Source: Chitinophaga eiseniae (GTDB lineage: Bacteria > Bacteroidota > Bacteroidia > Chitinophagales > Chitinophagaceae). Taken from it: a stretch of 64,000 bases of DNA. Positions within the stretch are counted from its first letter, which is position 1, and each line of letters begins with the position of its first letter. The stretch is from positions 243,703-307,702 of the forward strand of contig NZ_JABAHZ010000007.1 of the NCBI RefSeq assembly GCF_012641265.1. Reading direction: 5' to 3'. Positions 35,000 through 44,321 of the stretch are shown here, piece after piece. The translations under genes and the position numbers were made by a program. The notes beneath the pieces were generated by a model that made no database searches, was not told the DNA's origin, and worked only from the letters and a program-made list of their open reading frames with translations.

Positions 35000-37900
35000 T
35001 CTTTTTGTAGCGATATATAACTTTTTTGAACAGCGCAAAGGCTGGCTGTGGTCCTGTACCCTGCTCAGTTTTTTGCTGGTGGGATATTTTGCTGCCAAAA
35101 TTAAGCTGGAAGAAGATATCACAAAAATACTACCGCAAGATAAGAAGCTGGATAAACTGCAACAGGTATTCCAGGATTCCCGCTTTGCAGACAAGCTGAT
35201 TGTCACCATCTCTCAAAAAGATACTACACAGGCGGCACAACCCGACAGCCTTACTGCCTATGCTGCGGACCTTGCTACACAGGCCGGCGCCCAGCTGTCG
35301 CCCTATATCAAACAAATACAATCGCAGGCGCAAGATTCCATGGTCATGGGATTGATGCAGGTGATACAACAACATCTTCCCATCTTCCTGGAAGAAAAAG
35401 ACTATGTAAAGATAGATAGTTTATTGCAGCCTGCTAAGCTGCAGGAATCGCTGCAATACGATTACAACACTCTCATCTCACCGGCGGGACTGGTACTGAA
35501 GAAGATGATACAGGCCGACCCGGTGGGCATTTCCTGGATAGGCATCCGGAAGTTGCAACATCTCCAGGTGGATGATCAGTATGAACTATATGACAACTAT
35601 GTGATCACAAAAGATCATAAGCATGTGATGATCTTTATTACACCGGCTAATCCACCGGGAGCAACGAAGATTAATGCGCAGTTCCTGCAGGGACTGGATA
35701 AAATAAAAGATAGCCTGGACCAGCATTACCCCGGCGTAGCAGCGTCTTATTTTGGAGGTACTGCGGTATCGGTTGGCAATGCCACCCAGTTAAGACAGGA
35801 TACCTTTTTAACACAGGGCATTACCATTGTGTTATTGGTAGTATTGATTGCCCTGTTTTTCCGGAAGAAAAGATCGCCGGTACTGGTGATGTTACCCGTG
35901 ATTTTTGGTGGCCTCTTTTCACTGGCCTGGATATATGCCGTAAAGGGACATATCTCGGTAATGGCCATGGGGGCTGGTGCGGTGGTATTGGGTATTGCCG
36001 TGAACTATTCGTTGCATGTATTTAATCACTACCGCCATTCGCATGATATCCGGGAAGTGATCAATGACCTGGCTATGCCCATGACCCTGGGCAGCTTTAC
36101 CACCGTAGGCGGTTTTCTCTGTTTGCAGTTTGTAGAATCGCCCATGCTGCGCGATGTGGGATTGTTTGCAGCGCTTAGCCTGGTAGGGGCGGCCTTATTT
36201 TCATTGGTATTCCTGCCTCACTGGATAGTGATTGGGCAACATGCACAGCAGCAGCACACCCACCACGATAACTGGCTGGATAAGTTATCGGCTTACAAAC
36301 CGGAGAAAAATAAATACCTGGTAGGCGCTATTTTCCTGCTCACCATTGTATTCTTTTATACTGCGCGCAACGTATCTTTTGAAAGTGACATGATGCGCAT
36401 GAATTACATGACGCCGCAATTGAAGGCAGCAGAAGCACACCTCAATGCGGTGAACGCTTATATTGCCCAGTCGGTATACGTAGTTTCTGATGGGCATAAC
36501 CTGGAGAGCGCCCTGGAAAACGGGGAGCAGCTGATGCCGGTAATACAGCAGTTGCAGGAGAAAGGAATTGTAAAAAAATATGCCGGCGTACAGTCGTTGC
36601 TGTTATCTGAAAAAGAACAGCAGACACGCATTGATCGCTGGAACCGCTACTGGCAGGCTGCCGACGCCAACAAACGAGCAGCTTTGCTCGCTTACCTGCG
36701 CCAGGAAGGCACGCGCTTCGGCTTTAGCGCCACCGCATTCAATAACTTTGATGAGTTACTGCATAAAGACTTTCAGCCGTTGTCGCCAGAGGCGGTAAAG
36801 ACCTTGCAAAGTGGCAACCTGGGCGATTTTATTATACAAAAGAATGGCGCTACGTCGGTAGTAACACTGTTGAAGGTGGATCCGGCGCATAAACAGGCGG
36901 TGTACAACGCATTGGAAAACCTGCGGGGCACTACGGTGCTGGATAAGCAATACGCAGCAAACAGGCTGGTAGAAGTGATCAAAGATGAGTTTAACAGCAT
37001 CGCCTGGATGACCTCCCTGCTGGTGTTTTTCGCCCTATTGCTGTCGTACGGCCGCATTGAGCTGGCGCTGATTACCTTTATCCCGATGGCCGTGAGCTGG
37101 ATCTGGATATTAGGAATTATGGGATTGTTTGGTATCAGGTTTAATATTGTCAATATCATCCTTTCCACGTTTATTTTTGGTTTGGGAGATGACTACAGCA
37201 TCTTTATGATGGACGGGCTGTTGCAGGAATACAAGACCGGCAAGAAAACCCTTTCTTCTTTCAAATCCTCTATTTTCCTGTCGGCCATCACTACCATACT
37301 TGGATTGGGCGTGCTGATCTTTGCGAAGCATCCTTCACTGAAATCAATTGCCCTGATATCTATTATCGGGATCAGTACGGTGGTATTGATTTCCCAGGTG
37401 ATTATCCCATTCCTGTTCAACTGGCTGATCACCAACCGCGTAAAAAAGAACTATGCTCCCTGGACCCTGAAAGGGTGGTGCTTATCGGTATTTTCCTTTA
37501 TTTATTTCACGGTAGGTTGTCTGTTGTTGACGGTCATAGGCTCCCTATTGATCCGCTTAAATCCTTTCAATAAGGAAAAAGGTAAACTATTATACCACCG
37601 CATTCTTTCGGCCTATACACGTAGCGTATTGTATATTATGGGGAATGTGAAGAAGCGTGTTGTCAATCCCGCCAATGAGCAGTTTGAAAAGCCGGCAGTT
37701 ATCATCAGTAATCACCAGTCTTTCCTGGATATCCTGGTATCTACCATGCTGCATCCCAAGGTGATACTGCTCACTAACCAGTGGGTATGGCGTTCGCCGG
37801 TATTTGGGGCGGTAGTGCGGCTGGCCGACTATTACCCGGTAGCTGATGGAGCGGAAGGGGCTATTGAGAAATTAAAACAACGCGTGGCAGAAGGTTATTC

Positions 37901-38876
37901 CATCGTGGTATACCCTGAAGGTACCCGTTCTCCCGATCCTGTTATCAAGCGGTTTCATAAAGGCGCCTTCTATATTGCTGAACAACTGGGACTGGATATA
38001 GTACCCATTGTTATTCACGGTACCGCCTATACGATGAGTAAGGGCGATTTCCTGCTGAAAGATGGTACCGTAACGGTTAAATACCTGCCGCGTATTACGC
38101 CACAGGACACGTCCTGGGGGGATAACTATAGCGCACGTACGAAAAGTATCAGCCGGTATTTCAGACAACAGTACGAAGTGTTGCGGGCAGAAATAGAGGT
38201 GCCGAAATATTTCCGGGAGCAGCTGAAGTATAATTACATTTATAAAGGGCCGGTGCTGGAGTGGTATATGCGGGTGAAAACCGCCATGGAAAAGAACTAT
38301 GAGCTGTTTCATGAATTGCTTCCGACAACCGGTCGCATCCTGGATATAGGCTGTGGCTATGGTTTCATGGATTATATGCTTACCTGGACAGCGCCAGGGC
38401 GTGAAATTACCGGTATCGACTACGACGAAGAGAAAATAGCTACGGCGGCCTGGTGTTACCAGAAGCCGGGACAGCTACAGTTTATTCACGGCGATATTTC
38501 CCAAACGCCGTTTGAAAAATACGATGCCTTTATTTTAAGTGATGTATTGCATTACCTGCAGCCTGCGGCACAGGAAGCCCTGTTGCAGCAGTGTATACGC
38601 AGGCTTACCCCGGATGGCGTTATCGTGGTACGCGATGGCGACAGTGACATGGCCAAAAGGCATGAAGGCACGAAGTTTACAGAGTTTATGTCTACAAAAG
38701 TGTTTGGATTTAATAAAACGGGTAATCAGCAGTTATCGTTTTTTTCCGCTTCACATGTGCGTAACCTGGTCAGCAAATATGGTGCGGTAGCGGAGCAGAT
38801 AGACAACACCCGGTATACCTCGAATGTAATATTTGTGATAAAAAAACTTCCCCAAAAAAATTATGCACAGCTATGA
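34992..38876 (+). CDS. Three-part fusion: MMPL/RND exporter, PlsC acyltransferase, methyltransferase
   Basis: This 1294-residue protein joins three domains in one frame. Residues 1-870 form an MMPL/RND exporter with two sets of membrane helices and GLGDDYSIFMMDG near 730. Residues about 880-1090 are a PlsC-type acyltransferase with NHQSFLD near 906 (His and Asp of HxxxxD) and YPEGTRS near 973. Residues from about 1110 carry a SAM methyltransferase with ILDIGCGYGF. Exporters of this class and acyltransferases are known in aryl-polyene clusters; this covalent arrangement could couple lipid attachment, methylation and export. No frameshift or stop interrupts it. Confidence 0.88.
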   Translation: MGSLFVAIYNFFEQRKGWLWSCTLLSFLLVGYFAAKIKLEEDITKILPQDKKLDKLQQVFQDSRFADKLIVTISQKDTTQAAQPDSLTAYAADLATQAGAQLSPYIKQIQSQAQDSMVMGLMQVIQQHLPIFLEEKDYVKIDSLLQPAKLQESLQYDYNTLISPAGLVLKKMIQADPVGISWIGIRKLQHLQVDDQYELYDNYVITKDHKHVMIFITPANPPGATKINAQFLQGLDKIKDSLDQHYPGVAASYFGGTAVSVGNATQLRQDTFLTQGITIVLLVVLIALFFRKKRSPVLVMLPVIFGGLFSLAWIYAVKGHISVMAMGAGAVVLGIAVNYSLHVFNHYRHSHDIREVINDLAMPMTLGSFTTVGGFLCLQFVESPMLRDVGLFAALSLVGAALFSLVFLPHWIVIGQHAQQQHTHHDNWLDKLSAYKPEKNKYLVGAIFLLTIVFFYTARNVSFESDMMRMNYMTPQLKAAEAHLNAVNAYIAQSVYVVSDGHNLESALENGEQLMPVIQQLQEKGIVKKYAGVQSLLLSEKEQQTRIDRWNRYWQAADANKRAALLAYLRQEGTRFGFSATAFNNFDELLHKDFQPLSPEAVKTLQSGNLGDFIIQKNGATSVVTLLKVDPAHKQAVYNALENLRGTTVLDKQYAANRLVEVIKDEFNSIAWMTSLLVFFALLLSYGRIELALITFIPMAVSWIWILGIMGLFGIRFNIVNIILSTFIFGLGDDYSIFMMDGLLQEYKTGKKTLSSFKSSIFLSAITTILGLGVLIFAKHPSLKSIALISIIGISTVVLISQVIIPFLFNWLITNRVKKNYAPWTLKGWCLSVFSFIYFTVGCLLLTVIGSLLIRLNPFNKEKGKLLYHRILSAYTRSVLYIMGNVKKRVVNPANEQFEKPAVIISNHQSFLDILVSTMLHPKVILLTNQWVWRSPVFGAVVRLADYYPVADGAEGAIEKLKQRVAEGYSIVVYPEGTRSPDPVIKRFHKGAFYIAEQLGLDIVPIVIHGTAYTMSKGDFLLKDGTVTVKYLPRITPQDTSWGDNYSARTKSISRYFRQQYEVLRAEIEVPKYFREQLKYNYIYKGPVLEWYMRVKTAMEKNYELFHELLPTTGRILDIGCGYGFMDYMLTWTAPGREITGIDYDEEKIATAAWCYQKPGQLQFIHGDISQTPFEKYDAFILSDVLHYLQPAAQEALLQQCIRRLTPDGVIVVRDGDSDMAKRHEGTKFTEFMSTKVFGFNKTGNQQLSFFSASHVRNLVSKYGAVAEQIDNTRYTSNVIFVIKKLPQKNYAQL

Positions 38877-40380
38877 TGTCATCATTATAGGCAGCGGCCT
38901 CGGAGGCCTTGTTTGTGGCGCTATCCTCAGCCAGCACGGCTACCGTGTTTGTATTTATGAAAAAAACCGGCAGGCAGGTGGTTGCCTGCAAACCTATTCC
39001 CGGGAAAAAGTCATCTTTGATTCAGGCGTACATTATATTGGTGGCCTGGCTCCGGGCGAAAATCTCTATAAAGTATTTAAATACCTGGGCATCTACGATC
39101 AGCTGAAGCTGAAACGTATGGATATGGACGGCTTCGATCATATCAGCTTTGCCGGGGATGATAAAATATACAAACTGGCTCAGGGCGAGGAAAACTTTAT
39201 CCGCACCCTGCTGGCCGATTTCCCGGAAGAAGAAGCCGCGCTGCGGGCCTACTGTGATAAGATCAGTGAAGTATGCAGCAAGTTCCCGCTGTATAATCTC
39301 CGTACGGGCGACTATGAAGAAAAACGCAGTGTACTGCAGCTCAATACCGCCAGCTACTTACGCAGTATTACCAGCAACGAAAAATTACAACAGGTATTGG
39401 CGGGCAACAACCTGTTATACGCCGGCATGGCCGAAAAAACGCCTTTTTACGTACATGCGTTGGTGTTAAACAGCTATATGAAAAGCTCCTGGAAATGCGT
39501 GGATGGCGGCTCCCAGATAGGGAAGCTGTTATGTCGGCGTATCCGGGAAAATGGGGGCAACATTATCCGGAATATGGCAGTAACCGCCATCCAGGGAGAA
39601 GGCGACCAGGTAGACCATATTGTTTTACAGGATGGCACCCGCGCCAGGGCCACTCATTATATCTCTAATCTGCATCCGGCGCAAACGATGGCCATGACCC
39701 ATAGCGATACGCTCCGGAGCGCTTATCGCAACCGCGTACAGCAACTGGAAAATTCGGTAGGCGCGTTTGTATTGAACGTGGTGCTGAAACCCGGTACATT
39801 CAGGTATCTCAACTATAATCATTATTACCATGCCACTCCTGATGCCTGGGCGGGCATCGACTACCGCGCGGAAGAATGGCCGCAAACCTATGCGATGTAC
39901 GTATCGGCCAGCTCCCGGCATGAAACCTATGCCGATAGCCTGTCGGTAATGACGTATATGCGGTATGCCGAAATGGGGCCCTGGCAACATACCATCCATA
40001 CTGTACTGCAACCGGAAGGCCGGGGCGCAGACTACGAGGCATTTAAACAACAAAAGGCAGACCTGCTGATCGATTGTGTGGAAAAGCAATTCCCGGGATT
40101 CCGGAACTGTATACAATCGTATTATGTGGCTACACCATTGTCGTACCGCGACTATATCGGTACCGGGGATGGCAGCATGTACGGCATTATGAAAGATAGC
40201 GCAGATCCACTGCGGACTATGATATCGGCCCGTACCAAATTATCCAATTTGTATCTTACAGGTCAAAACCTGAACTTGCATGGAATTTTAGGAGTGACCA
40301 TCAGTGGGGTGATTACCTCGGCAGAATTGCTGGGCATGGACTTCCTGGTGGATGAAATTAATCAGTCAATATCAATATAA
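38863..40380 (+). CDS. CrtI/phytoene-desaturase-like FAD oxidoreductase
   Basis: This 505-residue protein has the FAD-binding start DVIIIGSGLGGLVCGAILSQHG, the GGCLQTYSREKVIFDSGVHYIGG segment typical of carotenoid desaturases and isomerases, and the C-terminal LYLTGQNLNLHGILGVTISG. In a pathway without isoprenoids it might isomerise or desaturate the polyene, giving the final all-trans chromophore, or act as a retinol-saturase-type enzyme. It overlaps the exporter gene by 14 bases. No phytoene synthase is present. Confidence 0.85.
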   Translation: MHSYDVIIIGSGLGGLVCGAILSQHGYRVCIYEKNRQAGGCLQTYSREKVIFDSGVHYIGGLAPGENLYKVFKYLGIYDQLKLKRMDMDGFDHISFAGDDKIYKLAQGEENFIRTLLADFPEEEAALRAYCDKISEVCSKFPLYNLRTGDYEEKRSVLQLNTASYLRSITSNEKLQQVLAGNNLLYAGMAEKTPFYVHALVLNSYMKSSWKCVDGGSQIGKLLCRRIRENGGNIIRNMAVTAIQGEGDQVDHIVLQDGTRARATHYISNLHPAQTMAMTHSDTLRSAYRNRVQQLENSVGAFVLNVVLKPGTFRYLNYNHYYHATPDAWAGIDYRAEEWPQTYAMYVSASSRHETYADSLSVMTYMRYAEMGPWQHTIHTVLQPEGRGADYEAFKQQKADLLIDCVEKQFPGFRNCIQSYYVATPLSYRDYIGTGDGSMYGIMKDSADPLRTMISARTKLSNLYLTGQNLNLHGILGVTISGVITSAELLGMDFLVDEINQSISI

Positions 40381-42073
40381 AGTGAAACAAAAGAAACGAA
40401 GCGGCTGGAAAAGATTAGGACGCATACTTTTATATATCATCGGGTTTTTCTTGCTGCTCTTTGTGGGATTGGCAGTTTACCTGGTGGCCGTGAGCAAAAT
40501 GCCGCCGCCCGTGGTGACAGATCAGCGCGCGTTGCAGCTGCAACGCAAAGAGCTGGACAGTACCTGCTATACACTCGGTAACAACTGGTTTCGCAAGAGC
40601 AACAGTGGCCTGTATGAAATGTATGTAGAAGGCGCGCCTTTTGAACGCGGGGTAATCAATGGTAAATTGTCCGGAGAGTTGATCCGCCGGCAGGAAGATG
40701 TGTTTGTGGCCCAGTTCAGTAAAATGGTGCCCTCCAAGTTCATGCTTCACTTCCTGAAATACTTTATAGGCTGGTTTAACAGGGACCTGACCAGTCATGT
40801 GCCGGAGGAGTTTAAGGAAGAAATTTATGGAGAATCATTTTCCGCTTCTCCCAACTACGATTACATTGGTACCAACTATTCCCGTTTGATGAACTATCAT
40901 GCGGCACACGATATAGGACATGCACTGCAAGGCATGATGCTGGTGGGTTGTACGTCTTTTGGCACCTGGAACGATCAGTCGGCCGACAGCAACCTGATTA
41001 TCGGGCGCAATTTCGACTTTTATATGGGCGACGATTTTGCGAAAGAAAAGATGGTAGTGTTCTATCGCCCGGAAAAAGGGCATAAGTTCATGTTTGTAAC
41101 CTGGGGCGGTTTTACAGGAGTCGTATCCGGTATGAACGACCAGGGCCTGACAGTGACCATCAATGCCGCTAAAACCAGTGTGCCTACCGCTGCTGCTACA
41201 CCGGTATCGCTGGTAGCCCGGGAAATCCTGCAATATGCAGGTAACATCTCCGAAGCCTGGAATATAGCCAGCAAGCGGGAAATGTTTGTGTCGGAATCTT
41301 TCCTGGTTGGCTCGGCTGCTGATAACAAAGCGGTGCTCATCGAAAAAACGCCGCAGGGCATGGATATGTACAGCTCTGGTAAAAACACCATTACCTGTAC
41401 CAATCACTTCCAGGGCGACACACTCGGTAACCTGGCGTCGAACAAGCTCCAGATGAAGGAAAGTGCATCGGAATACCGTTATGAAAGATTGAAAGAGCTG
41501 ATGCAGGAAAACGGGCCCAATACAGTACAAAAAACAGTGAACATCCTCCGCGACCGCGGTGGTTTACATAATGCCAATATTGGCCTGGGGAATGAAAAAG
41601 CCATCAACCAGTTGATTGCCCATCATTCCATCGTATTTGAACCTAAAAAACGGATGGTGTGGGTATCTACTGCACCCTGGCAACTGGGGCAGTTTGTGGC
41701 CTACGATTTGAACAAAATATTCAGCATGCACGGCCTGGATTCCGATCATGAGGTATATGATAGCGCACAAACTATTCCGGCCGACAGCTTCCTGCTATCA
41801 AAAGAATATGTTGCCTTCAATACTTACCGGCAGCTGAGAGACCAGATAAAAGAAGGTAAAACGGTAGATATTAACGCATTGATTGCGTCTAACCCCGCAT
41901 ACTATCATACATATGTGCTGGCAGGTGATTATGCGTTTAAGCGCAGGGAGTATGTGGCTGCCAAACAATATTATGAAACGGGTTTAACGAAAGTCATTGC
42001 CACCAAAGGAGAGGAGAATCATATCCGTAAACAGCTGGAGTTATGTAATGCAAAATTGCAGGCGAACCACTAA
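40352..42073 (+). CDS. Membrane-anchored C45-type Ntn hydrolase/acyltransferase
   Basis: This 573-residue protein has one N-terminal membrane helix (about residues 26-47) and a domain resembling isopenicillin N acyltransferase (peptidase C45). Its predicted nucleophile is Cys200 in LVGCTSFG, followed by IIGRNFDFY and GLTVTINAAKTS. In that family the chain is cleaved just before the Cys, which becomes a new N-terminus; here that would release the catalytic part from a 199-residue anchored propeptide. The C-terminal 90 residues look TPR-like. It may acylate or hydrolyse the pigment ester. A GTG at 40382 is an alternative start. Confidence 0.8.
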   Translation: MKLISQYQYKVKQKKRSGWKRLGRILLYIIGFFLLLFVGLAVYLVAVSKMPPPVVTDQRALQLQRKELDSTCYTLGNNWFRKSNSGLYEMYVEGAPFERGVINGKLSGELIRRQEDVFVAQFSKMVPSKFMLHFLKYFIGWFNRDLTSHVPEEFKEEIYGESFSASPNYDYIGTNYSRLMNYHAAHDIGHALQGMMLVGCTSFGTWNDQSADSNLIIGRNFDFYMGDDFAKEKMVVFYRPEKGHKFMFVTWGGFTGVVSGMNDQGLTVTINAAKTSVPTAAATPVSLVAREILQYAGNISEAWNIASKREMFVSESFLVGSAADNKAVLIEKTPQGMDMYSSGKNTITCTNHFQGDTLGNLASNKLQMKESASEYRYERLKELMQENGPNTVQKTVNILRDRGGLHNANIGLGNEKAINQLIAHHSIVFEPKKRMVWVSTAPWQLGQFVAYDLNKIFSMHGLDSDHEVYDSAQTIPADSFLLSKEYVAFNTYRQLRDQIKEGKTVDINALIASNPAYYHTYVLAGDYAFKRREYVAAKQYYETGLTKVIATKGEENHIRKQLELCNAKLQANH

Positions 42074-42084
42074 AAGTAACTGTT

Positions 42085-42462
42085 ATGATTATAGGTATTG
42101 GAACAGACATTGTGGAGGTGCCCCGTATCGCGGCCAAGCTGGCTAAGGGCGAGGGGTTTCGCAACCTGGTATTCACGCCCTATGAAATCACCTATTGCGA
42201 AAAGCAGGCTGCTCCGGCCGATAGCTATGCTGCCCGTTTTGCTGCCAAGGAAGCAGTGTTGAAAGCCATGGGAACAGGTTGGGGAAACGGCGGCATTAAC
42301 TTCGACGAGATAGAAATACGCAACGATGAAGCCGGCAAGCCGGAAGTATACCTGATTGGAAAGGGTGCCTCCAGGTACGGTACCATGGGCATCAAAAAAA
42401 TATGGGTGTCTTTATCTCACGAAAAAAGCGCCGCCGTGGCGATGGTCATTATTGAAGGATAA
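42085..42462 (+). CDS. acpS: Holo-ACP synthase (4'-phosphopantetheinyl transferase)
   Basis: This 125-residue AcpS-type enzyme transfers phosphopantetheine from CoA to carrier proteins. It has the two signature blocks IGIGTDIVEVPRI (metal-binding Asp8) and RFAAKEAVLKAMGTG, plus VSLSHEKSAAVA at the C-terminus. It probably serves the two operon ACPs. It could also be the only AcpS of the organism, serving fatty acid synthesis; the rest of the genome would decide. Confidence 0.93.
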   Translation: MIIGIGTDIVEVPRIAAKLAKGEGFRNLVFTPYEITYCEKQAAPADSYAARFAAKEAVLKAMGTGWGNGGINFDEIEIRNDEAGKPEVYLIGKGASRYGTMGIKKIWVSLSHEKSAAVAMVIIEG

Positions 42463-42476
42463 ATTTTTAGGGGAAG

Positions 42477-43769
42477 ATGTATATACCAGATATTGAATTA
42501 CAGTCGAAAGCAGCCATCAGGGCTTACCAGGAGAAAGAAGTGTTGCGCCTGTTGGGCTACCTGCGTGAATTTTCACCATTCTATAAAGCGTGGTTTAAAA
42601 AGCATGACATTGCTGCCGACCAGGTTCAGTCGCTGGAAGCATTTTCCATGATTCCACCGGTAACCAAAGAAGACTTACAGGAACACAACTGGGAATTTCT
42701 TTGCGTAGATAAAAGTAAGATTGCGGAATATACCACCACTTCCGGCACCCTCGGGCGCCCCGTCATTATTGCCCTCACAGAAAAAGACCTGCAACGTTTA
42801 AGTTATAACGAATACATTTCTTTTTGTTGCGCCGACGGAACAGACAACGATATTTACCAGCTGATGCTGACGCTGGACCGCCAGTTTATGGCAGGGATGG
42901 CGTATTACAACGGTATACGTAAACTCGGCGCCGGCGTATTACGCGTAGGCCCTGGCGTACCCAGTATGCAATGGGAAAATATACAGCGTATACAGCCTAC
43001 CGTTATCGTAGGTGTACCTTCCTTTATCGTAAAGCTGATCGCCTACGCGAAAGAGCATCACATCGACATCAATAAAACATCTGTAAAGAAAGCCGTGTGT
43101 ATAGGTGAAAACATCCGGAATACGGATTTTTCGCTGAATGTTTTAGGCAAAAAAATTACAGAGCAATGGAATATAAAATTGTATTCCACCTATGCTTCCA
43201 CTGAAATGCAAACGGCCTTTACGGAGTGCAAAGCAGGTAATGGCGGGCATCATCATCCGGAGCTGTTGTATGTGGAATTACTGGATGAAAACAACCAACC
43301 AGTGGCTCCCGGTGAAGAAGGAGAAGTTACCATTACCACGCTGGGCGTAGAAGGCATGCCCCTGTTGCGTTATAAGACCGGCGATATCTGCCAGTATCAT
43401 TACGATACCTGTAGCTGCGGCAGGCATACCTTGCGCTTGTCTCCCGTAATAGGACGTAAAAAACAGATGATCAAGTACAAGGGTACCACCTTGTATCCGC
43501 CGGCCCTGTTCGACCTGCTGAACGATATGGAAGATGTGAAAGAGTTTGTAGTGGAAGTATATTCCAATGAATTGGGTACCGATGAAATCCTCCTGCACCT
43601 TTGGCCCCGGGAAGAGTCGGAAGAAATGGACCGCAAAATAAAATCCTATCTCCAGGCCAAGCTACGGGTAATCCCCCAGGTGCGGTATACCGGCCAGCAG
43701 GAAATTATGCGTATGCAGTTTCCGGAAAACAGCCGCAAACCGGTAAAGTTTTTAGATAACAGAAATTAG
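42477..43769 (+). CDS. AMP-forming aryl-acid ligase (PaaK/CapK-like)
   Basis: This 430-residue adenylating enzyme is related to phenylacetate-CoA ligase and coenzyme F390 synthetase: TTSGTLGRPVI (AMP-binding loop), YASTEMQTAFTEC, LLRYKTGDICQY, and IGRKKQMIKYKGTTLYP near the C-terminal subdomain. It should activate 4-coumarate from the lyase and load it as CoA or ACP thioester, closing the loop between the first and last gene of the operon. A CxxxxxxCxCG-like cluster (CQYHYDTCSCG) may bind zinc. Confidence 0.87.
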   Translation: MYIPDIELQSKAAIRAYQEKEVLRLLGYLREFSPFYKAWFKKHDIAADQVQSLEAFSMIPPVTKEDLQEHNWEFLCVDKSKIAEYTTTSGTLGRPVIIALTEKDLQRLSYNEYISFCCADGTDNDIYQLMLTLDRQFMAGMAYYNGIRKLGAGVLRVGPGVPSMQWENIQRIQPTVIVGVPSFIVKLIAYAKEHHIDINKTSVKKAVCIGENIRNTDFSLNVLGKKITEQWNIKLYSTYASTEMQTAFTECKAGNGGHHHPELLYVELLDENNQPVAPGEEGEVTITTLGVEGMPLLRYKTGDICQYHYDTCSCGRHTLRLSPVIGRKKQMIKYKGTTLYPPALFDLLNDMEDVKEFVVEVYSNELGTDEILLHLWPREESEEMDRKIKSYLQAKLRVIPQVRYTGQQEIMRMQFPENSRKPVKFLDNRN

Positions 43770-43841
43770 CCGTTATTTATTTGTATATATAAAATAATGT
43801 TTATATTTATTCTTATTGATTACATATAAACAGGTATCCCT

Positions 43842-44321
43842 ATGGGCATGAGTTTCGTTGTGGCGCTCAGCAATAAAGTATATCACCCTCAGCAGTTATC
43901 CACTTTACAGGATGATTTCCGGTTGAAAAGTATGGAGCCAACGGGTGAGAGTGTTTTCAACGGCCATTTGCGGATGAATGCTACAGAATGGACAATGAGC
44001 GTGTGCTATGGTGAAAAGGGCACCGTTATTATCTGCCCGGCTTCCGGCGTGGCAGAATCTACCCGGGTAAGAAAAGCTTCCGTTGGTGGCAAAACAGCGC
44101 TCATCACCTATAACGACAATGCCATGTTCTGTTACATCAGCGTATTTGAAGATGAAGCGGCCATTGCCGATATCGTATATGCCGATGGGATGATACAGTT
44201 TGGCGTAGTGAATGGCGATGTATTTAGTTATGCACGCAGCCTGTTTGGCGAAATCACCGGAACAGATTTCGGAGATTATATCGACGGGGAAAAAGTATAT
44301 AACTACAAGTTCAGCATATAA
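43842..44321 (+). CDS. Small protein of unknown function after the pigment operon
   Basis: This 159-residue protein has no signal peptide or membrane segment. It begins MGMSFVVALSNKVYHP and contains CYGEKGTVIICPASGVA and DIVYADGMIQFGVVNGDVF. I recognise no family. It lies 72 bases after the ligase on the same strand, so it may be the last gene of the operon or an independent gene; the AT-rich gap contains no exact promoter match. An alternative ATG is two codons downstream. Confidence 0.72.
   Translation: MGMSFVVALSNKVYHPQQLSTLQDDFRLKSMEPTGESVFNGHLRMNATEWTMSVCYGEKGTVIICPASGVAESTRVRKASVGGKTALITYNDNAMFCYISVFEDEAAIADIVYADGMIQFGVVNGDVFSYARSLFGEITGTDFGDYIDGEKVYNYKFSI

Noticed and set aside
38863..40380. 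Carotenoid biosynthesis by the CrtI-like gene
   Set aside because: No phytoene synthase or other carotenoid gene is present, and the gene is embedded in the aryl-polyene operon.
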